A stretch of 16,704 nucleotides of DNA, taken from contig NYZA01000110.1 in the NCBI GenBank assembly GCA_002686955.1, positions 1 to 16,704 on the forward strand, written 5' to 3'. Below the pieces are notes generated by a model. That model saw nothing but the letters and a program-made list of their open reading frames with translations. It was not told the DNA's origin and did not search any database. A program made the translations under genes and the position numbers. The DNA comes from Gemmatimonadota bacterium. GTDB lineage: Bacteria; GCA-2686955. How positions within the stretch are numbered: the stretch's first letter is position 1; each line of letters begins with the position of its first letter. Positions 13,095-16,704 of the stretch are shown here, piece after piece.

Positions 13095-15847
13095 CTCTCT
13101 CCGATCGCTAGGAGCGTGGGAAGGGCGGTGACCGACGCCAAGAAACAGGCGGTGACGCCGATGACCATCACCCTTCCGAGCGATTCGAGGCCGTTGTGGT
13201 CCGCCAATTCGAAAACGCCGAAGCCGATCACGGTCGTCGCCGAGGTCAGCAGAACCGCGCGACCGGTGTGGCGGAGCACATGGCGGATCCGTCCTCTGCC
13301 CTCCTCAAGATAACGGTGCATCATATGTACGCCATCGTCGATCCCGATGCCGAGCAGGAGCGGAACCGCCACGACGTTCGCGAAGCTGAAATCGATCCCC
13401 AGTGCCCGCATGATCCCCAATGTCCACGAAATGCCGAGCAGCAGAGGCACCATGGTGATCGCGGCGCGGCCCACCCGCCTCAGGTCGGCCAGCAGCGCCA
13501 CGAAGATCAGCCCGAACGCCAGCTTTGCCGCTCTCGCCCCTTCGCGACGCGAGAGCCCGAGAAGATCGGCGTAGAGCACCGGAACCCCCACCAACTTGGG
13601 AAAGTGCACCCGTAGCCGATCCACCAGCGCCGAATTCACCTTGTCGTCATAGATATTGTGGCGGCCGTAGATCGAGACGAGCAGATGACCACTCTCTCCG
13701 ACCAGCCGCGTTCGCAGCTCGTCGGGCAGGTCGTCCACCCCGAAAGGCCTCCCCTGCGCGGGACCGGAGATCTCGGCCCGACGCTGCGCCAGGACCTCAC
13801 GCAGCGCTCCATCGATCTCCGGCGAGGGCGCGACGCGGTCCGCGGCCCCACGCGCCCGCCGGGCCAGCTCCGGCGATTCCCTGGGCAAGCTCTCCAGCCC
13901 GGAGAGATAGGCCAGATCGCCGAGCTCGGTCACGGTCGCCGCGAGCCGGTTCAGCGCCACGGACATCGTTCCAGCGGGAGGGGAGAAAGAGAGGGGACGG
14001 TTGCAGAGCTCGTAAAGTGTGTCGCGTACCGTTCGTCCCGCGCCTATGCGGCTGGGCAACCCGTCGGGGATTAGCCTGGCCGGCGACACCACGCGAGAGA
14101 TGACACGCTCCTCCTCCAACCCCTCGAAAACTGGTTCCCACCGCCTTGCTTCGTCCAAGTCGGCGGCCGAGAGGTAGAAGGGCTCGCCGCCCATATCGAA
14201 TCGCTCGACGACCTCTCGCTGCAAGCGATGCGAAGGCGTGTTCGGCTGGGCCAGCAACAGATCGCCCTGGAATTCGATGCCACGCCGCAGCCAACCGTCC
14301 TCCGGGCCGAGCGGAATGCCCGCGGCGATCCCCAGCGAAGCCGCCGTCGCGATCAGTGTCGCTACCGCGAACCACCCCGTGCGCCTCTCGATCGCGTCGG
14401 CCAGTCCCCCCAAGATATCGAGGGCCATCTCGCGTGTCTCGAAGCGTGGGAGGCGGCGGGCGGCCAGGCGGTCCTTGATCAGGAGAAGTGCGGGCATCAC
14501 GGTGACGAAGGCCACGAACGCCAGCCCGATACCGGCGAAAGCGACCCAGCCCAGCTCGTAGAAGGCGGGGTAGCGCGAGAATATGAGGGCGCCGAAGGCC
14601 ATGATCGTCGAGATCGCGCCGGTCGTGACGGCGCTGCCGGTGGCGGCGATCGCCCCGCGAAGCCCCTCTTCCGCTCCCTTGCCGCCCGAGCGCTCCTCGC
14701 CGTAGCGCACGATCAGATGAATGCCGAAATCGATGCCGAGGCCGAGCACGACCGCCACGAACATCACGCTGAAGACGTTGAGGCGCCCGAAGGTGAGGGT
14801 GACGCCCGCCAGCGTCCAGGTGAGCGACATCAGCAGCGGGAACATCGCGAGCAGCGGCGCGATCCAGAGACGGAGCGCAGAGCAGAGCAGGACCGTGATC
14901 AGGATCGCCGCCATGCGCCCCGTGCGTTTGAAGTCTTCTCGGATGATCTCCTCTTCGAGCTCCTGCTGGGGGATCGGGCCGGTGACGCGAACCCTTGGCC
15001 CCGGCACCGCCGCTTCGGCCCGGGCGATCGCCGCGCGCGCCCCCGACATCGTGTCGTAGATGAACTCGCGCCCCTCTTCGCCGAGGGTCGAACGGGCCGC
15101 CTTCGCCGATACCAGCAGGGCTTTTCCGTCGGTAGAGACGATCCGTTCGTCGCGCAAAACGTCCGGCTCGCGGCCGCCGATCAGGATCCGGTCGAGGCGG
15201 CGGCCGACCTCCGCGCGAAATATGTCGTCATCTTGGCCGGCGCCGCCATCCGCGAGCAGCGCACCGAGCTCCACCAGCTCGGTGAGCAGCTCCGTCGCTC
15301 TTTCGTCGCTCTCCCTCGTGAGCTCCCCCTCGCCATCGACGTAGCGAGCGTCGATCAGATCGCAGCCGGCTCCGATCAGCTCGGCGGCCGCGCGGGCGTG
15401 TAGGAAGCGACGCAATTCCTCTCGGTGGGGCACGATGTCGCCCTCGATCGACGCCAGCTCTTCCGGCTCGAGATAGAGAAGGGCCCGCTTGCGGAACCAC
15501 TCGACCGGCAGGCGGCTCGACGCCGACTCGAAGAGTTCGCTCCGGCGACGCAGATCGGCGGCCAGAGTGTCTGCCAGAGCGGCGCGCGCGGGGGCATTGG
15601 ACCCGTCGATCACGAAGAGCAGATGCGACACACCCCCGTGCTCGCGCAGAATCTCCCGCATCTCGGCGACGACCGGATTGTCGCCCGGGAGCAGATTGTT
15701 GTAGTCGGCGTCGAGGGCGAGGCCGCGCAGGCTGACGATCGTGCAGGCGATCGTGAGGAGTGTCGCCAGCGAGACCAGAGGCCATGGGCGGGCGATGACG
15801 GTCGTCGCGATCCAGCGGAGGGCGCGGGCGCGGGCGCGGAGACGCAT
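13025..15847 (-). CDS. RND/MMPL family exporter (HpnN-like)
   Basis: 940 residues, inner-membrane exporter of the RND superfamily in its MMPL/HpnN branch (lipid or hopanoid export in studied members). The architecture is duplicated. Helix 1 is at about 23-41 (PLVSLATLLTIACTIVSLRG), followed by a large periplasmic loop starting LALDADYNNLLPGDNPVVAE. Next comes a sterol-sensing-type helix block from about 315 to 470 containing GLGIDFGIHLIVRYGEE (near 370). Helix 7 is near 495, followed by a second periplasmic loop and a second helix block from about 775 with GIGIDDGVHMMHRYLEE (near 835). The paired G-[IL]-D-[FD]-G-[IV]-H motifs in both halves hold the proton-relay Asp typical of the family. The start is the ATG at 15847, with no clear ribosome site. 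The last 23 residues overlap the glycosyltransferase gene and look unconstrained. No hopanoid genes are in view, so the cargo is open. Confidence 0.9.
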   Translation of the reverse strand: MRLRARARALRWIATTVIARPWPLVSLATLLTIACTIVSLRGLALDADYNNLLPGDNPVVAEMREILREHGGVSHLLFVIDGSNAPARAALADTLAADLRRRSELFESASSRLPVEWFRKRALLYLEPEELASIEGDIVPHREELRRFLHARAAAELIGAGCDLIDARYVDGEGELTRESDERATELLTELVELGALLADGGAGQDDDIFRAEVGRRLDRILIGGREPDVLRDERIVSTDGKALLVSAKAARSTLGEEGREFIYDTMSGARAAIARAEAAVPGPRVRVTGPIPQQELEEEIIREDFKRTGRMAAILITVLLCSALRLWIAPLLAMFPLLMSLTWTLAGVTLTFGRLNVFSVMFVAVVLGLGIDFGIHLIVRYGEERSGGKGAEEGLRGAIAATGSAVTTGAISTIMAFGALIFSRYPAFYELGWVAFAGIGLAFVAFVTVMPALLLIKDRLAARRLPRFETREMALDILGGLADAIERRTGWFAVATLIATAASLGIAAGIPLGPEDGWLRRGIEFQGDLLLAQPNTPSHRLQREVVERFDMGGEPFYLSAADLDEARRWEPVFEGLEEERVISRVVSPARLIPDGLPSRIGAGRTVRDTLYELCNRPLSFSPPAGTMSVALNRLAATVTELGDLAYLSGLESLPRESPELARRARGAADRVAPSPEIDGALREVLAQRRAEISGPAQGRPFGVDDLPDELRTRLVGESGHLLVSIYGRHNIYDDKVNSALVDRLRVHFPKLVGVPVLYADLLGLSRREGARAAKLAFGLIFVALLADLRRVGRAAITMVPLLLGISWTLGIMRALGIDFSFANVVAVPLLLGIGIDDGVHMMHRYLEEGRGRIRHVLRHTGRAVLLTSATTVIGFGVFELADHNGLESLGRVMVIGVTACFLASVTALPTLLAIGERWNAPARRSASTSAPTASDTPPA

Positions 15848-15866
15848 CGGGTGGCCGACTTTTGCT

Positions 15867-16187
15867 CTACTCTTCCCGGCTCCGGACCGCCGTACCGTAG
15901 ACCACGACCTCCGCCGCGCTTCGCATCACTTCGGTCGTCGCGAAGCGGGCGCAGACGACGGCGTCGGCCCCGAGGACGCGCGCGTCTTCGATCATGCGAT
16001 CGATCGCCTGCTCGCGCGCCTCGGCGATCATCTTGGTGTACTCCTCGATCTCGCCGCCCACGATCCCCTTGAGCCCGGCCATGAAGTCGCGACCGAGGTG
16101 GCGGGCCCGAATGGTGCTCCCCTTGACGAGGCCGAGCGCCTCTTCGATCCGGCGCCCCGGAAGCTCGTTGGTGGTGACGACGATCAT
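15867..16187 (-). CDS. YbjQ / UPF0145 family protein
   Basis: 106 residues from the ATG at 16187, overlapping the anti-sigma stop as ATGA; GGGAG lies about nine bases upstream. The usual family length is about 105. Family marks are MIVVTTNELPGRRIEEALGL (1-20), VKGSTIRARHLGRD (21-34), a Gly-rich helix start GLKGIVGGEIEEYTKMIAEA (38-57), AREQAIDRMIEDARVLGADA (57-76) and the final strands VVCARFATTEVM and AEVVVYGTAV. These small cytoplasmic proteins form ring-like oligomers and are described as putative heavy-metal binding, though no Cys/His cluster is visible here and the function is unproven. The 19-base gap to the exporter start suggests one transcript with it. Confidence 0.92.
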   Translation of the reverse strand: MIVVTTNELPGRRIEEALGLVKGSTIRARHLGRDFMAGLKGIVGGEIEEYTKMIAEAREQAIDRMIEDARVLGADAVVCARFATTEVMRSAAEVVVYGTAVRSREE

Positions 16188-16630
16188 CGAATGATCTCCC
16201 GGTAGCGTTCGTTCCGGTGGAGGAAGAGTTTCTCTCTCGCGACCGAGATCAGCAGAATCACGAGTCCGATCGCCGCGATCGGCAGGCCGACGCGCACCGT
16301 CATCGCCACGCTCGGGTCGCCGATCACGTCGCTCATGGCCTGATAGGCGAGAGTGCCCCCGGCCACCGCCGCGCCGACGGAGAGTAGCACCCATCCCGCC
16401 GCCCGTTCGATCCGCTGATAGACACCGAGATGGAATCGGTCCCAGAGCTCGGGATCGGGCTCGCGCAGGCGCAAGGCCGCCGTCGTCTCTCGCTGTTCGC
16501 TGAGCGCCCGCAGCTCCTCGTCGCAGCGCTCGCACCTTTCGAGATGCTTCCGAATGCGGGCCTCTTCGTCCGGCTCCAGCTCCGCGTCGATGAGGCCGCT
16601 GATCAGGGGGGCGAGGTCGTCGCAGCTCAT
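16184..16630 (-). CDS. membrane anti-sigma factor with zf-HC2 (ZAS) domain
   Basis: 148 residues from the ATG at 16630 with GGAGG upstream. The N-terminal anti-sigma zinc domain has HLERCERC (29-36), that is His29-x3-Cys33-x2-Cys36, plus Cys3 near the N-terminus as a possible fourth ligand. Two hydrophobic helices follow at about 79-99 (GWVLLSVGAAVAGGTLAYQA) and 113-131, ending in a basic cytoplasmic tail. Such proteins hold an ECF sigma factor inactive at the inner membrane until a signal arrives. The partner is almost certainly the sigma factor whose stop codon overlaps this start by four bases. The gene that senses or proteolyses it is not in view. Having two helices instead of one makes it a polytopic rather than a single-span anti-sigma factor. 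Confidence 0.88.
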   Translation of the reverse strand: MSCDDLAPLISGLIDAELEPDEEARIRKHLERCERCDEELRALSEQRETTAALRLREPDPELWDRFHLGVYQRIERAAGWVLLSVGAAVAGGTLAYQAMSDVIGDPSVAMTVRVGLPIAAIGLVILLISVAREKLFLHRNERYREIIR

Positions 16631-16704
16631 GAGACCGCCTCCGAGTAGTAGGGGGCCAGCTCCTCGCGGAGCGCCTTGCGTGCGTTGTGGAGTCGAGACA
16701 TCAC
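16627..16704 (-). CDS. ECF sigma factor, C-terminal tail only (5' part outside window)
   Basis: Only the last 25 codons and the TGA stop are inside the window. The residues VMSRLHNARKALREEL followed by APYYSEAVS match the end of sigma region 4.2 of sigma-70 family ECF factors, where G-T-V-x-S-R-L-x-R-A-R-x-x-L is the DNA-recognition helix. The stop overlaps the anti-sigma ATG as ATGA, the usual sigma/anti-sigma arrangement. The rest, and any autoregulated promoter, lies beyond 16704. Confidence 0.8.
   Translation of the reverse strand: MMSRLHNARKALREELAPYYSEAVS

Noticed and set aside
1-16704. CRISPR arrays, tRNA or rRNA genes, insertion sequences, phage or toxin-antitoxin genes
   Set aside because: No regularly spaced repeats, cloverleaf, transposase motif or flanking inverted repeats were found; almost all bases are in well-supported minus-strand genes.

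Overview
The window is GC-rich bacterial DNA in which every gene I can support lies on the minus strand, so transcription runs from high to low coordinates. Fifteen protein genes are packed with very short gaps or 1-4 base overlaps. Two are cut by the window ends: a sigma factor tail at the right and a metal-binding transport protein at the left. I see no tRNA, rRNA, CRISPR array, insertion sequence or phage gene. Signal peptides, c-type cytochromes, an outer-membrane barrel and an RND exporter point to a Gram-negative bacterium. The mix of MauG-type diheme proteins, hydrazine-synthase-alpha-like protein, ASPIC/UnbV protein and reg_prop propeller is common in uncultured phyla such as Eisenbacteria, Acidobacteriota, Planctomycetota, Gemmatimonadota and Myxococcota. 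The exact phylum cannot be told from this sequence, and this placement is inference.

Right block (about 11990-16704): the end of an ECF sigma factor, a zinc-type anti-sigma factor with two membrane helices, a YbjQ/UPF0145 protein, a large RND/MMPL exporter of the HpnN type, and a glycosyltransferase resembling the N-terminal half of L-arabinokinase. The first three are joined by ATGA overlaps. The exporter and glycosyltransferase overlap by 70 bases.

Central block (2711-11950): seven genes, all predicted to be exported, with junctions of -4, -4, -1, +2, -4 and (with the TTG start) -4 bases. In order of transcription they are: a CRTAC1-type calcium-site repeat protein; a hydrazine-synthase-alpha-like protein with one haem c motif; a YVTN beta-propeller fused to a diheme MauG/cytochrome-c-peroxidase-like module; a tetrahaem c554-like cytochrome; a seven-blade propeller without a kinase; and two paralogous LivJ-type substrate-binding proteins with no permease or ATPase. 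This looks like one translationally coupled periplasmic or extracellular redox/binding system. I do not recognise it as a named pathway, and it is the best candidate here for an undescribed system.

Left block (1-2651): a small His/Cys-rich membrane-anchored or secreted protein, a 166-base spacer carrying a 21-bp stem hairpin, an outer-membrane beta-barrel with a His-rich segment, and a ZnuA/TroA-like metal-binding protein running off the window. This is probably a zinc or manganese uptake module whose ATPase and permease lie beyond position 1. Whether it belongs functionally with the cytochrome block upstream is open. The two blocks are co-directional and separated by only 59 bases.
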